Origin: Bacteroidota bacterium
Lineage (GTDB): Bacteria > Bacteroidota > Bacteroidia > Palsa-948
Direction of reading: 5' to 3'
Length of the DNA: 41,462 nt
NCBI GenBank assembly: GCA_004297845.1
Contig: SCSP01000390.1
Span: 1 to 41,462 of the forward strand
Shown here: one piece after another, positions 8,624-16,749 of the stretch
Layout: every line of letters starts with the position of its first letter
Numbering within the stretch: the stretch's first letter is position 1
Position numbers and translations under genes: made by a program
Notes under the pieces: generated by a model
What the model saw: the letters and a program-made list of their open reading frames with translations, nothing else
Database searches by the model: none
What the model was told of the DNA's origin: nothing

Positions 8624-8929
8624 TTATTTAACACACAAGCATTTGTATATCTGTTCTGCTATTTTGTTGTTTTCGCAGAGGCAGTAAAAAGTATTTACTC
8701 CTTCGGTCTTCCGCTCAAGAATTCCACATCTTTTTAAAATGCCAAGATGTCTTGATACGATAGGTTGCTCCATTTTTAGTGATCCATAAATACTTTTTAC
8801 AGTCATTCTGTTTTCTTTGCTGCTGCAAATCAAATTCACAATGGCAATCCGCTCGGGATGACCTATGGATTTTAACGCTTCTGCCAATAGGTTAAAATTT
8901 TCTTTTAGGATGTGGTTTTGCTTAGACAT
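8624..8929 (-). CDS. ArsR/SmtB-family metal-sensing repressor heading the efflux operon
   Basis: Winged-helix repressor of about 101 residues. The recognition helix region is MEQPIVSRHLGILKRCGIL. A cysteine-rich C-terminus (FYCLCENN and YKCLCVK), together with the Cys before GILE, provides likely soft-metal ligands. I chose the ATG at 8929 (MSKQNHI) over the one at 8941, because the predicted -7 element (8939-8946) puts the transcription start just upstream of 8929, giving a nearly leaderless message. It is the first gene of the operon ArsR, pump halves, channel, two adaptors, so it probably autoregulates the operon and releases DNA on binding Cu, Ag, Cd or Pb. Which metal is not determinable here. 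Confidence 0.85.
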   Translation of the reverse strand: MSKQNHILKENFNLLAEALKSIGHPERIAIVNLICSSKENRMTVKSIYGSLKMEQPIVSRHLGILKRCGILERKTEGVNTFYCLCENNKIAEQIYKCLCVK

Positions 8930-8938
8930 TCGAATATG

Positions 8939-9003
8939 CAAATATTTGAATAGTGGTATATGTATGGAATGACTGCAATCATCATGTCAGGTGATAAATA
9001 TCA
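8939..9003 (-). promoter_or_regulatory. Metal-operon promoter with two tandem FNR/CRP-like dyads
   Basis: Minus-strand -7 element AATATTTG (8939-8946). Dyad 1, TGACTGCAATCA (8970-8981), lies 23 bp upstream of it. Dyad 2, TGATAAATATCA (8992-9003), lies 45 bp upstream. Dyad centres are 22 bp apart, two helical turns. This is the only promoter in the window carrying both spacings seen elsewhere, so a class II plus class I arrangement is likely. The divergent sulfur-operon -7 element is 71 bp from dyad 2, off this pattern, so control of that side by the same factor is doubtful. Confidence 0.65.
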
Positions 9004-9064
9004 TGCACCCCATCATGCCCGCCACTTCATTACAAAAAAATGCACGAGAGTTGTTTTGAGAATC

Positions 9065-9092
9065 TAATAGTTTATATATTTGTGAACTATTA
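9065..9092 (+). promoter_or_regulatory. Sulfur-operon promoter with an inverted-repeat operator centred on the -7 element
   Basis: TATATTTG (9075-9082) is a perfect TAnnTTTG -7 element, with TTG at 9051-9053 as a possible but widely spaced -33 element. A perfect 8-bp inverted repeat, TAATAGTT (9065-9072) and AACTATTA (9085-9092), brackets it and has exactly the same centre (9078.5). A repressor dimer bound there would cover the -7 box. The obvious candidate is the ArsR-family protein encoded 13 bp downstream. Confidence 0.6.
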
Positions 9093-9104
9093 AACAATTA
9101 AACC

Positions 9105-9431
9105 ATGCCGGATAAAAAAATATTCAAACTCCATGCTGAAGTTTGCAAGGCATTAGCCCATGCTTTAAGAATTGAAGTAATAGACTTACTTCAGGGAGGA
9201 GAATCGTGCTTTACTGACATTTTGGAAGAAACCGGAGGGTTGAAATCAAATCTTTCACAACACTTATCCATAATGGTTAAGTGCGGAATTCTTAAAGTAA
9301 GAAAAGATAGCCGGTGTAATTATTATTCCCTTTCATCTTCTAAAGTGGCCAAAGCCTGTTCACTTATGCGTGAAGTATTGATTGAAAATCTGAAAAAAGA
9401 ACAGAAACTTCATAAAGAACTTTTAAAATGA
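9105..9431 (+). CDS. ArsR-family repressor of the sulfur operon (candidate persulfide sensor)
   Basis: A 108-residue winged-helix protein with the ArsR core (ALAHALRIEVIDLL, then a recognition helix around SNLSQHLSIMVKCGIL). It contains five cysteines (residues 13, 35, 59, 71 and 85) but no obvious CxCxxC metal motif. Some ArsR relatives next to sulfide:quinone reductase genes, such as SqrR and BigR, sense reactive sulfur through a pair of cysteines that form a di- or tetrasulfide. The gene order here supports that role, but I cannot align the exact cysteine pair by eye. Its stop overlaps the SQR-like start by 4 bp (ATGA). The inverted repeat at 9065-9092 is its likely operator. A metal or arsenic sensor is the alternative. 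Confidence 0.82.
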   Translation: MPDKKIFKLHAEVCKALAHALRIEVIDLLQGGESCFTDILEETGGLKSNLSQHLSIMVKCGILKVRKDSRCNYYSLSSSKVAKACSLMREVLIENLKKEQKLHKELLK

Positions 9432-10612
9432 ATAAAACAATTTTGATATTAGGTGGAGGATGGGGCGGTTTAACCGCAGCTCATGCCCTGCGGGGAATGT
9501 TAGCTTCCGAATATCGTATTGCTGTAATTGAAAAGAGACAATCGTTTGTTTTCTATCCTTCATTTATCCGTGCCATTATCGGGGAAAAAACAGATTTGAA
9601 TTATATAGAGAGTCCTCTGAAAAAACTATTGCGAAAAGACATTGAGGTTATTAATGAAGAAGTAATTCGCATCAATCCGGAAACACGAACTGTTTACACC
9701 AATTCCCAAACCATACCATGCGATTTTATCATAATTGCTATGGGAGCAGAATTATATCCTGATATTATTCCGGGGTTCAATGGGTTTTGCCTCAATCTTT
9801 ACGATACCCAAGGAGCTTTTGAGATACATCAAAAACTAAAAAACTTCACAAAAGGGAAGATTGCCTTTTTGATTGCACGCACTCCTTTCCGTTGTCCTCC
9901 GGCTCCTTATGAAGCAGCCTTGTTAACAGAATCGTTCATGAGAAAAAAGGGAGTACGTCAGGATGTTGAAATTTCAATTTATACACCCGAAAAACAACCA
10001 ATGCCGGTGGCGGGTCAGCAAATAGGTGAAGCGTTCAATCAGATATTGAAAGCACATAATATTAATTATTATCCTGAGCATAGCGTTACAAAAATTGAGG
10101 GTGATTCAAATAAAATGCTATTTGCAAATAATACGGAAACAAATTACGACCTTCTTGTTGGAGTACCGCCTCATGGTGCGCCAAAATCAATTGCTGACTC
10201 GGCTTTAACTGATTCCACAGGATATATTCCTGTTCATCCGCAAACCATGCAAATAATAGATAAAGCAGATGAACTTACAACACGCTATCCGGGCGTATTT
10301 GCAATTGGCGATGTTGCTGCTATCCGATTGCTGAATGGTGCTTTGCTTCCGAAAGGCGGAGTGTTTGCGGAAGAACAGGCGCATGTTGTTGCAAGAAACA
10401 TTGTTTCACAAATTAAGGGTGAAAAAACATCTGATGCCTTTAATGGCAAGGGTATTTGTTATGTGGATGTTGGGGATGACATGGCTGCCGAAGGCTCAGG
10501 TGATTTTTATGCTTATCCTGCCCCTCACGTAAATCTTGAAATGCCTTCTAAAGAAAGCAGAAAAGCAAAGCACGAGTTTGAACGAATTTTTGAATTGTGG
10601 TTCAAAAAATAA
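9428..10612 (+). CDS. Sulfide:quinone oxidoreductase-like FAD flavoprotein
   Basis: The 394-residue flavoprotein belongs to the SQR/flavocytochrome c family, which oxidises sulfide to zero-valent sulfur and passes electrons to quinone. The FAD-binding motif GGGWGG is at residues 9-14 and the second FAD motif AIGDVAA is near 292-298. The two redox cysteines expected of SQR are present: Cys156 in FRCPPAPYEAA and Cys344 in GICYVDVG. The C-terminus lacks a strong amphipathic tail, so membrane attachment is uncertain. It is translationally coupled to the ArsR gene and followed after 28 bp by the rhodanese-thioredoxin lipoprotein. A related NADH dehydrogenase-like role is possible, but conservation of both cysteines and the neighbours favour sulfide or persulfide chemistry. 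Confidence 0.82.
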   Translation: MNKTILILGGGWGGLTAAHALRGMLASEYRIAVIEKRQSFVFYPSFIRAIIGEKTDLNYIESPLKKLLRKDIEVINEEVIRINPETRTVYTNSQTIPCDFIIIAMGAELYPDIIPGFNGFCLNLYDTQGAFEIHQKLKNFTKGKIAFLIARTPFRCPPAPYEAALLTESFMRKKGVRQDVEISIYTPEKQPMPVAGQQIGEAFNQILKAHNINYYPEHSVTKIEGDSNKMLFANNTETNYDLLVGVPPHGAPKSIADSALTDSTGYIPVHPQTMQIIDKADELTTRYPGVFAIGDVAAIRLLNGALLPKGGVFAEEQAHVVARNIVSQIKGEKTSDAFNGKGICYVDVGDDMAAEGSGDFYAYPAPHVNLEMPSKESRKAKHEFERIFELWFKK

Positions 10613-10640
10613 ATTTTAATAACAACGAAAAAAAATATCT

Positions 10641-11372
10641 ATGAAAATATTCGTTAAAACAGTTGTTGCAATTATCCTGTTGAGCAGTTGTAACAATAAT
10701 CAGGCACAACAATCAGGTTCGGTCATAGAAAATGTGGATGCAAAAAAATTTAAAGAACTTGTTGATGCCGGCAAAGGAATTATTCTGGACGTGAGAACTC
10801 CGGAGGAAGTTGCAGATGGACATATCAACAATGCAAGCACCATCAATTTATACGATGATGATTTTAATACTAAAATTAACTTAATGCAAAAAGACAAAGA
10901 AATATATGTGTATTGCAGATCAGGCGGCAGAAGCTCGGAAGCGGCTGAACTGCTGGAGAAAAACGGCTTCAGCAAAGTATATAATTTAAAGGGCGGAATT
11001 TCTGCGTGGGAAAACAACGGCTTCCCTATTGTCAAACCCAATATCACAAAAGATGAAAAAATTCAGAAAATAACTTTAGCTGATTTCAAAACATTGCTGG
11101 CAACCGACAAGCCTGTTTTAGTTGATTTTCATACAATATGGTGTTCTCCGTGCAGAAAGATGGTTCCGATTATTGATGGAATTGAAGGAACATACAAAGA
11201 CAAAGCTGTGGTAATGAGGATTGATATTGATAAAAGCAAAGAGCTTGGTGCTGCTTACAAAATTCAGGGTGTCCCTGTGTTTGTTCTTTTTAGAAATGGA
11301 AAAGAAATATGGAAACACAACGGGATGATTTCAGAAGAAGAATTAAAAAAACAAATTGAAAATAATTTATAA
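10641..11372 (+). CDS. Rhodanese-thioredoxin fusion lipoprotein
   Basis: A 243-residue exported protein with lipobox LLSSC (Cys17), so it is anchored to a membrane facing the periplasm or the cell surface. A rhodanese domain at about 30-128 carries the active cysteine in YCRSGGRS (Cys92) and can hold a persulfide. A thioredoxin domain at about 145-243 has the WCSPC redox site (Cys168/Cys171) and the cis-Pro motif GVPVF. The fusion suggests that the thioredoxin half reduces or accepts sulfur from the rhodanese persulfide, releasing sulfide or passing sulfane sulfur on. It follows the SQR-like gene by 28 bp and is followed after 36 bp by a cytochrome c gene. Domain calls are firm; the transfer scheme is inference. 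Confidence 0.9.
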   Translation: MKIFVKTVVAIILLSSCNNNQAQQSGSVIENVDAKKFKELVDAGKGIILDVRTPEEVADGHINNASTINLYDDDFNTKINLMQKDKEIYVYCRSGGRSSEAAELLEKNGFSKVYNLKGGISAWENNGFPIVKPNITKDEKIQKITLADFKTLLATDKPVLVDFHTIWCSPCRKMVPIIDGIEGTYKDKAVVMRIDIDKSKELGAAYKIQGVPVFVLFRNGKEIWKHNGMISEEELKKQIENNL

Positions 11373-11408
11373 TTGCGTTCATATTACTATCAATAAAAAC
11401 ATACAGCA

Positions 11409-12086
11409 ATGAAAACCAAAGCAATCATTTTAGCAACAATTCCGACAATAGTAATTACCATCAATCAGTTTATCGGGACGAAAAACTTTTATCATCCCGA
11501 ATTTATGGAAGCTCATAGCTTATCGTCATTGAGAATTAGCAGTGCATATGCTTATCCGCCAGCAGTGGGTATTCTGAGCAATTCAAAAAACTGCATCAGT
11601 TGTCATGCAAATAATGGTCAGTGGAAAGATGACAGTAAAACTATCATTGATGTTCTGGACAAAGACACCAAAAAATCCTTCAAACAATCTGATGGAACAT
11701 TTTTGATTGAAATAAAAAAAGGCGAACAAAAAACAGTGCTTACCGTAATCGGAAGAAAAAAAGACAACTCTATTTCTGCGCCTCATCGCAATGCATGGCT
11801 CTATATTGACCCGACAACCATCGGAACAAATTCGCTTTCAAAATTTGCTCCCGGTTGGGACGTAAATCTCCCGATGTCTTGTCGTTTAGTTGGCGATAAA
11901 CTTCCGGGTTATGAAGATGCTGACATCACAAGTTTGCCTATGACCATTCAGCCATTAATCAACGCAAAGGATGCCGAAATGCAGTTGCAGGTGATGTTGA
12001 CTAAAGGCGAAAGCGTGAAAGGCAATGCACAAGAAGGAATGAGCGGAAATTATTTTGAACGAAAAGTAAAATTAGCAGTGAAATGA
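11409..12086 (+). CDS. Exported monohaem cytochrome c-like protein
   Basis: A 225-residue protein with an N-terminal hydrophobic signal or anchor (about residues 5-20) and one haem-c attachment motif CISCH (residues 62-66) near the N-terminus. The rest, about 155 residues, matches no domain I recognise; it contains HRNAWLYIDP and a GYEDAD stretch. It should act outside the inner membrane as an electron carrier or haem-based redox protein. Its place between the rhodanese-thioredoxin lipoprotein and the DsrE gene suggests it receives electrons from oxidised sulfur species or joins sulfur transfer. It overlaps the methyltransferase start by 4 bp (ATGA). The haem motif is certain; the sulfur role is inferred only from context. 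Confidence 0.75.
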   Translation: MKTKAIILATIPTIVITINQFIGTKNFYHPEFMEAHSLSSLRISSAYAYPPAVGILSNSKNCISCHANNGQWKDDSKTIIDVLDKDTKKSFKQSDGTFLIEIKKGEQKTVLTVIGRKKDNSISAPHRNAWLYIDPTTIGTNSLSKFAPGWDVNLPMSCRLVGDKLPGYEDADITSLPMTIQPLINAKDAEMQLQVMLTKGESVKGNAQEGMSGNYFERKVKLAVK

Positions 12087-12745
12087 CAATCACGGAAACA
12101 GCATCCCGAAACAAGTTCGGGACAAGTTTTGACAAGTACGCTTTGGAATATGATAAGTGGTTTGATAAACACGAAAATCAGTATCAATCCGAAATTCTTG
12201 CCTTGAGAGAAGCCATTCCGAAAGATAAAATTGGAATTGAAATAGGAGTTGGAACGGGCAGATTTGCACAACCGCTAAACATAACATCCGGAATTGAGCC
12301 AAGCGCGAACATGATACAACTTGCGGAGCAAAGGGGGATAAAAGTGTTCAGAGCAGTAGCCGAAAATTTGCCGATAGAAAATGACTCTTATGATTTTGCT
12401 TTAATGGTAACAACCGTTTGTTTTCTCAATAATATTCCAAAAGCATTTTCAGAAATTCATCGGATATTAAAACCCAACGGAGAAATCATTATTGGCTTGA
12501 TTGACAAAAACAGCGAACTCGGGAAAAAATACAGGCAGCAGAAAAACACAAATAAGTTTTACAAGACGGCACACTTTCATTCCACTTCCGAAATCACCGA
12601 ACTGTTATCCAATTCAGGTTTCGGAAAATTTTCTTTTTGGCAAACACTTACTCCTGAAAATGGAAATATAATTGAACAGCCACAATCAGGTTTCGGCAAA
12701 GGAAGCTTCGTAGTTATTAAATCAATTAAAACTCTAAAAACATAA
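12083..12745 (+). CDS. Class I SAM-dependent methyltransferase
   Basis: A 220-residue cytoplasmic methyltransferase of the UbiE/Methyltransf_11 type. SAM motif I is IGIEIGVGTGRF (about residues 51-62) and the post-motif acidic loop is near GIEPSANMIQLA. The segment around IHRILKPNGEIIIGLI is motif III. The N-terminal residues 7-15 are encoded by a small palindrome (12104-12122), so the first dozen residues may be a late addition; the family-like part starts at FDKYALEYDKWF. The ATG overlaps the cytochrome stop codon by 4 bp. The substrate is unknown. In a sulfur operon, thiol or metalloid methylation is a guess without direct evidence. Confidence 0.82.
   Translation: MTITETASRNKFGTSFDKYALEYDKWFDKHENQYQSEILALREAIPKDKIGIEIGVGTGRFAQPLNITSGIEPSANMIQLAEQRGIKVFRAVAENLPIENDSYDFALMVTTVCFLNNIPKAFSEIHRILKPNGEIIIGLIDKNSELGKKYRQQKNTNKFYKTAHFHSTSEITELLSNSGFGKFSFWQTLTPENGNIIEQPQSGFGKGSFVVIKSIKTLKT
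12104..12122. repeat. Small palindrome inside the methyltransferase N-terminus
   Basis: TCCCGAA (12104-12110) and TTCGGGA (12116-12122) form a perfect 7-bp stem with a 5-nt loop, ACAAG. It is read in frame as residues 7-14 of the methyltransferase. CCCGAA/TTCGGG palindromes are, to my recollection, a common dispersed motif in environmental Bacteroidota; only this copy was noticed in the window. Confidence 0.45.
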
Positions 12746-12749
12746 GATC

Positions 12750-13106
12750 GTGAATAAAATTTTAATCTTAATAAACGATGCTCCTTATGGAACAGAAAAA
12801 GCATACAATGCTTTACGCTTGGCAAATCAACTTGGGAAAGACCACGAAACGGTTGAAGTCAGAATTTTTCTGATGGCTGATGCAGTCGTTTGTGCCATTG
12901 CCAATCAAACAACTCCAAACGGCTATTACAACATTGAGCGAATGTTGAAACTTGCCATCACAAAAAATGCCAAAGTAAAAATATGCGGAAGTTGTGCCGA
13001 AGCAAGAGGACTGAAAAATATTCCACTTGTTGAAGGCACAGAGATTAGCACAATGGCTGAATTTACTAATTGGGTGGTGGATAGCGACAAGGTTTTAACC
13101 TTTTAA
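12750..13106 (+). CDS. DsrE-family sulfur-carrier protein (GTG start)
   Basis: A 118-residue protein of the DsrE/TusD-like fold: a short Rossmann-type domain starting NKILILINDAPYGTEKAYNALRLA. Cysteines at 48 (VVCAIA), 79 and 82 (KICGSCAEARG) match the positions where DsrE/TusD proteins bind persulfide sulfur. The start is GTG at 12750, 4 bp after the methyltransferase stop; no closer ATG preserves the first beta strand. It lacks a signal peptide, so it probably accepts sulfane sulfur in the cytoplasm. It is the last gene of the sulfur operon; the next gene has its own promoter. Confidence 0.85.
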   Translation: MNKILILINDAPYGTEKAYNALRLANQLGKDHETVEVRIFLMADAVVCAIANQTTPNGYYNIERMLKLAITKNAKVKICGSCAEARGLKNIPLVEGTEISTMAEFTNWVVDSDKVLTF

Positions 13107-13217
13107 GTTACTGTTCAGTCGTAATTTTTCGTGTGTATTTTTTTTGTATTTTTTAGCGTTTTGGTGGCAATGTAAAAAGACAATATCATAAAACGGGACC
13201 GAACGGTAACGAAAAAA

Positions 13218-13282
13218 TGATATTTATCATATTGTCGAATGATTCTATTCATGCCTCTGTTTTCAATTTCAAGTCATCTTTA
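13218..13282 (+). promoter_or_regulatory. mlaE-operon promoter with FNR/CRP-like dyad at the 45-bp spacing
   Basis: The perfect dyad TGATATTTATCA lies at 13218-13229. The best -7 candidate is CATCTTTA (13275-13282), exactly 45 bp downstream. It matches TAnnTTTG at only four of the six defined positions, so the promoter call rests largely on the repeated spacing. The preceding 110 bp (13107-13216) hold no gene and only T-rich sequence after the DsrE stop, with no clear terminator hairpin. Confidence 0.55.
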
Positions 13283-13294
13283 CGGATAATTGCC

Positions 13295-14068
13295 ATGGTG
13301 GTAAGCGCAGATATATGGAAGAGTTTTCTTTCTGAAACGGGAGATATTGCTCGCTTTACAGGAAGATTTTTTACTGAGTTTCCGAGACCCCGATATGAAT
13401 TTGGTGAATTTCTTCGTCAGGCCTTTTATATAGGTTATAAATCCTTGCCCCTCGTTGCTATTACTGCATTTATCATGGGTCTGGTCATTACCATTCAATC
13501 CCGGCCCACATTAGTTGAATTTGGAGCAGAGGCATGGCTCCCGAAAATGGTTTCTATTTCCCTCATCCGGGAGATCGCGCCTGTCATTACGGCTCTTATC
13601 TGTGCAGGAAAGATTGGTTCCGGAATTGGCGCTGAACTGGGATCCATGAAAGTGACCGAGCAGATTGATGCCATGGAGGTTTCGGGAACAAATCCATATA
13701 AATACCTGGTGGTAACAAGAGTGATGGCAACCACGCTTACCATCCCTATTCTGGCGGTGCTTGCCGATACAGTTTCCCTGTACGGAGGATTTTTAGGAGC
13801 AAACATACGTGGGGTGGTGAGTTGGGACCTGTTTTGGAACCAGGTATTTGACACGCTCGTATTCGGAGACGTACTGCCCTCCATTCTCAAAACGTTTTTT
13901 TTCGGATTCGCGATCGGTATTATAGGATGCTATAAAGGATATAACTCGAATAAAGGAACGGAAGGAGTTGGGCGTTCGGCAAATTCAGCAGTTGTCATCT
14001 CCTCGCTGCTGGTCTTTGTGATTGACCTGATAGCAGTGCAGATAACGGATCTCTTACAGCTCAATTGA
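13295..14068 (+). CDS. mlaE: MlaE-family lipid ABC transporter permease
   Basis: Inner-membrane permease of an MCE-type (Mla) phospholipid transporter that moves lipids between the inner and outer membranes. From the ATG at 13295 it has 257 residues, about five to six membrane segments and the family signature AGKIGSGIGAELGSMKVTEQIDAMEV (about residues 105-130). An ATG at 13217 overlaps the operator dyad and would add 26 residues without family character, so I prefer 13295. The ATPase follows after 1 bp and the MCE protein after that. No MlaB or MlaC homologue is nearby, as is common outside Proteobacteria. The dyad upstream suggests induction under stress or low oxygen. Confidence 0.9.
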   Translation: MVVSADIWKSFLSETGDIARFTGRFFTEFPRPRYEFGEFLRQAFYIGYKSLPLVAITAFIMGLVITIQSRPTLVEFGAEAWLPKMVSISLIREIAPVITALICAGKIGSGIGAELGSMKVTEQIDAMEVSGTNPYKYLVVTRVMATTLTIPILAVLADTVSLYGGFLGANIRGVVSWDLFWNQVFDTLVFGDVLPSILKTFFFGFAIGIIGCYKGYNSNKGTEGVGRSANSAVVISSLLVFVIDLIAVQITDLLQLN

Positions 14069-14069
14069 T

Positions 14070-14846
14070 ATGTTCGCAGAAACAGAAACAGCAAGCGTGA
14101 AAAATGTAAACAGGAAGATGGATTCTGTCATTCATGTAGAGAAGTTGAACAAATCATTCGGAAATAATCATATACTCCACAATTTCGATTTCGATCTCTT
14201 AAAAGGAGAAAATGTGGTCGTGCTGGGAAAATCAGGATCCGGGAAATCCGTCCTTATTAAATGCATTATCGGATTGATGAACCCTGATTCCGGATCGGTC
14301 AATGTGCTGGGAAAAGAGATACCGGAACTTAACCACCAGGAACTTGACAGGATACGCGTGAAGGTCGGATTCCTTTTCCAGAGCAACGCGCTGTATGATT
14401 CCATGACGGTGAGAGAAAACCTGGAGTTCCCCTTGAGGAGGCATTGGATTCAAAAGAACAAAGAAACAGTGAACGATCTGGTGATGGAAGCGCTCACCAA
14501 TGTTGGCCTTGCCGAGACTGTTGACATGATGCCATCCGAGCTTTCGGGCGGAATGAGAAAAAGAATAGCGCTTGCGAGGACATTAATCCTTAAACCCGAA
14601 ATTATACTGTACGATGAACCTACCACCGGTCTTGACCCGATTACGGGGAAAGAAATTTCAACGCTCATGCTGGAAGTGCAGAAAAAATACAATACATCTT
14701 CTGTTATCATTTCTCATGATATAAATTGTGTGAAGCTGGTGAGCAACCGTGTAGTAATGCTTATTGACGGAATATGCTATGCGTCCGGAACCTATGATGA
14801 ATTAAAAGTATCCACAGATAAAAAAATTCATAAATTCTTTGAATGA
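14070..14846 (+). CDS. mlaF: MlaF-family ABC transporter ATPase
   Basis: Cytoplasmic ATPase subunit that powers the MlaE permease. The 258-residue product has Walker A GKSGSGKS (about residues 53-60), a Q-loop in VGFLFQSNALYD, the signature LSGGMRKR, Walker B ILYDEPTTGLDP and the switch His in ISHD. The LSGGMRKRIALART form is characteristic of MlaF/Mkl ATPases. The first 16 residues are non-conserved, and the ATG at 14118 (MDSVIHVEKL) is an alternative start. It begins 1 bp after the mlaE stop, consistent with tight coupling. Confidence 0.92.
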   Translation: MFAETETASVKNVNRKMDSVIHVEKLNKSFGNNHILHNFDFDLLKGENVVVLGKSGSGKSVLIKCIIGLMNPDSGSVNVLGKEIPELNHQELDRIRVKVGFLFQSNALYDSMTVRENLEFPLRRHWIQKNKETVNDLVMEALTNVGLAETVDMMPSELSGGMRKRIALARTLILKPEIILYDEPTTGLDPITGKEISTLMLEVQKKYNTSSVIISHDINCVKLVSNRVVMLIDGICYASGTYDELKVSTDKKIHKFFE

Positions 14847-14847
14847 T

Positions 14848-15801
14848 ATGGCAAACGAAACATTCAGAAATATCCGGCTGGGGGCGTTTGTTATCATCGG
14901 AACAGTATTTTTGATTGCTGCGCTTTACCTGATCGGCAATAAGCAGAACCTTTTCGGGAACACCTTCCGCATCAGCGCAAAATTTTACAACGTAGGCGGG
15001 CTTATGGCAGGCAATAATGTACGTTTTGCGGGAATAGATGTCGGGACTGTTGAAAGGGTGGAAATTGTGAACGACTCATCAGTGAATGTGGTGATGGTAA
15101 TAGAAAAAGATATTCAGTCATTCATTAAGAAGAATGCAATTGCAAGTGTTGGTACTGACGGCTTGATGGGAAACAGACTGATCAATATAAATTCAGCAAG
15201 GAATCATGCTGAATCTGTGGAAGAGGGCGATGAGTTGCAGACACTGCGCCCTATTGAGCAGGATGAGATGGTGCGTACGCTCAACGAAACAAACGAGAAT
15301 ATGAAAGCCATCACTTCCAACCTGCGTACCATCACGGACAGGATCAACAGCAAGAACACGATGTGGTCGCTCCTGATGGATACAGTGATTGCGGACAACG
15401 TGAAGGCAGCAATTGTGAGCGTTAAGATTGCCAGTAATTCCAGTGCAGTACTCACAGGAAACCTTAAAAGCATATCTGAAGATATCAGGAATGGAAAAGG
15501 CAGCCTGGGTGCCTTAATCACCGATACAACACTGTCTGGAAAAATCCGGCAGATTATTGTGAAGCTTGACGGGGTGAGTGATACGGCTGCGTTTATCACA
15601 GGAGATTTTTCAAGGATATCCAAACGACTTGAGCAGGGGCAGGGTTCTGTTGGAGTACTTCTGAAGGATACCTCATTCATTCATCACCTCAACACAAGCA
15701 TTAACAATATTAATAAAGGAACGATTATTCTCAATGAAGACCTTGAAGCCCTCCGGCATTCATGGCCGTTTAAAAAATATTTTAAGAAGAAGAAAAAATA
15801 A
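14848..15801 (+). CDS. mlaD: MlaD-like MCE-domain lipid-binding protein
   Basis: Periplasmic MCE-domain protein anchored by an N-terminal helix (about residues 10-30), which forms the lipid-conducting ring on MlaE. The 317-residue protein has the MCE domain at about 35-115 ([23 protein letters not shown] and [12 protein letters not shown]). A long alpha-helical, Ser/Asn-rich tail follows, with two [12 protein letters not shown] / [12 protein letters not shown] repeats. Such tails in longer MCE proteins may form a needle or span part of the periplasm. I chose ATG 14848, 1 bp after the mlaF stop, over a TTG at 14839. The C-terminal lysine run is followed after 7 bp by the DnaJ gene. Confidence 0.88.
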   Translation: MANETFRNIRLGAFVIIGTVFLIAALYLIGNKQNLFGNTFRISAKFYNVGGLMAGNNVRFAGIDVGTVERVEIVNDSSVNVVMVIEKDIQSFIKKNAIASVGTDGLMGNRLININSARNHAESVEEGDELQTLRPIEQDEMVRTLNETNENMKAITSNLRTITDRINSKNTMWSLLMDTVIADNVKAAIVSVKIASNSSAVLTGNLKSISEDIRNGKGSLGALITDTTLSGKIRQIIVKLDGVSDTAAFITGDFSRISKRLEQGQGSVGVLLKDTSFIHHLNTSINNINKGTIILNEDLEALRHSWPFKKYFKKKKK

Positions 15802-15808
15802 AATTAAG

Positions 15809-16744
15809 ATGGATTTTAAAGATTATTATAAAATTCTGAATATAGATCGTAAAGCCTCTGCGGATGAGATCAAGAAAGCGTATCGTAAGATTGCCGTTAA
15901 ATATCATCCCGATAAAAATCCCAATAACAAGTCCGCAGAAGAAAAATTCAAGGAGGCAAATGAGGCGCACGAAGTTTTGGGCAATGAGGAGAAAAGAAAA
16001 AAATATGATGAACTGGGTGAGAACTGGAACCAGTACAGGCAACAAGGAGGCAACGAAGGAAATTTTGACTGGTCAAAATGGCAAAATGCGGGAGGAGGGC
16101 AACAACGCACCTATACTTCGGGAGAAGATATGTTTGGCAATGAAGGCGACTTTTCCGATTTTTTTGCAAATATTTTTGGCGGCACACAAGGCCGAAGAAC
16201 AAAACAACCGAGAAAAGGCAATGATTATGAATCGGAGTTAAATATTTCGCTTGAAGAAGCCTATTCAGGAACTACGCGTCAGCTTGAAACGAATGGGGAA
16301 AAACTGCAGATAAAAATAAAGCCGGGGGTGAAAGAAGGGCAAATTCTCAGGTTGAAAGGAAAGGGAGGTCGGGGATTGAATAACGGACCCAGAGGAGATG
16401 TTTTTATCAGGATTCATGTGGAAAATCATCCCCATTTTGACCGTAAGAACGATGATCTCTATTGTGATATCCCGGTTGAACTATACACGGCTGTTCTCGG
16501 AGGCAAAACGCTCATCCGTACACTGAAAGGAAATATACGGATTGATATCGCCCAAGAAACACAAAGCGGAAAAGTGCTGCGCCTCAAAGGAATGGGAATT
16601 CCAAAGTTTGACAAGGAGAATGAATTTGGAGACTTGTATGCAAAAGTGAAGCTGATAATCCCTAAAAATCTGTCTGACGAAGAAAAGGAATTATTCAAAA
16701 AACTTTCGGCATTAAGAAATTCAGAGTCTGTAAGTAAATATTAA
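15809..16744 (+). CDS. cbpA: DnaJ/CbpA-type Hsp40 co-chaperone without zinc finger
   Basis: Cytoplasmic class II J-protein that stimulates DnaK. The 311-residue protein has a J domain at residues 4-70 with HPD at 33-35, then a Gly/Phe/Asn-rich linker (about 75-150) and a two-part C-terminal substrate-binding domain (about 155-305). The CxxCxGxG zinc repeats of classical DnaJ are absent, as in CbpA. The ATG at 15809 gives the canonical [10 protein letters not shown] start; an ATG further upstream lies inside mlaD. No dnaK or grpE is nearby, so this is an accessory J-protein placed in a stress operon. Thioredoxin follows after 5 bp. Confidence 0.92.
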   Translation: MDFKDYYKILNIDRKASADEIKKAYRKIAVKYHPDKNPNNKSAEEKFKEANEAHEVLGNEEKRKKYDELGENWNQYRQQGGNEGNFDWSKWQNAGGGQQRTYTSGEDMFGNEGDFSDFFANIFGGTQGRRTKQPRKGNDYESELNISLEEAYSGTTRQLETNGEKLQIKIKPGVKEGQILRLKGKGGRGLNNGPRGDVFIRIHVENHPHFDRKNDDLYCDIPVELYTAVLGGKTLIRTLKGNIRIDIAQETQSGKVLRLKGMGIPKFDKENEFGDLYAKVKLIIPKNLSDEEKELFKKLSALRNSESVSKY

Positions 16745-16749
16745 AACCT

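Noticed and set aside
9004-9074. Control of the sulfur operon by the 8992 dyad
   Set aside because: The gap to its -7 element is 71 bp, outside the 23/45 pattern and not a whole number of turns from it; the ArsR operator explains this promoter better.
13170-13182. GACAATATCA upstream of mlaE as an additional dyad
   Set aside because: Only one half-site matches; the spacer is wrong for TGAY-N4-RTCA.
15734-15808. N-terminal extension of the DnaJ protein from an upstream ATG
   Set aside because: It would overlap mlaD and add basic residues absent from the family; ATG 15809 gives the canonical J-domain start.
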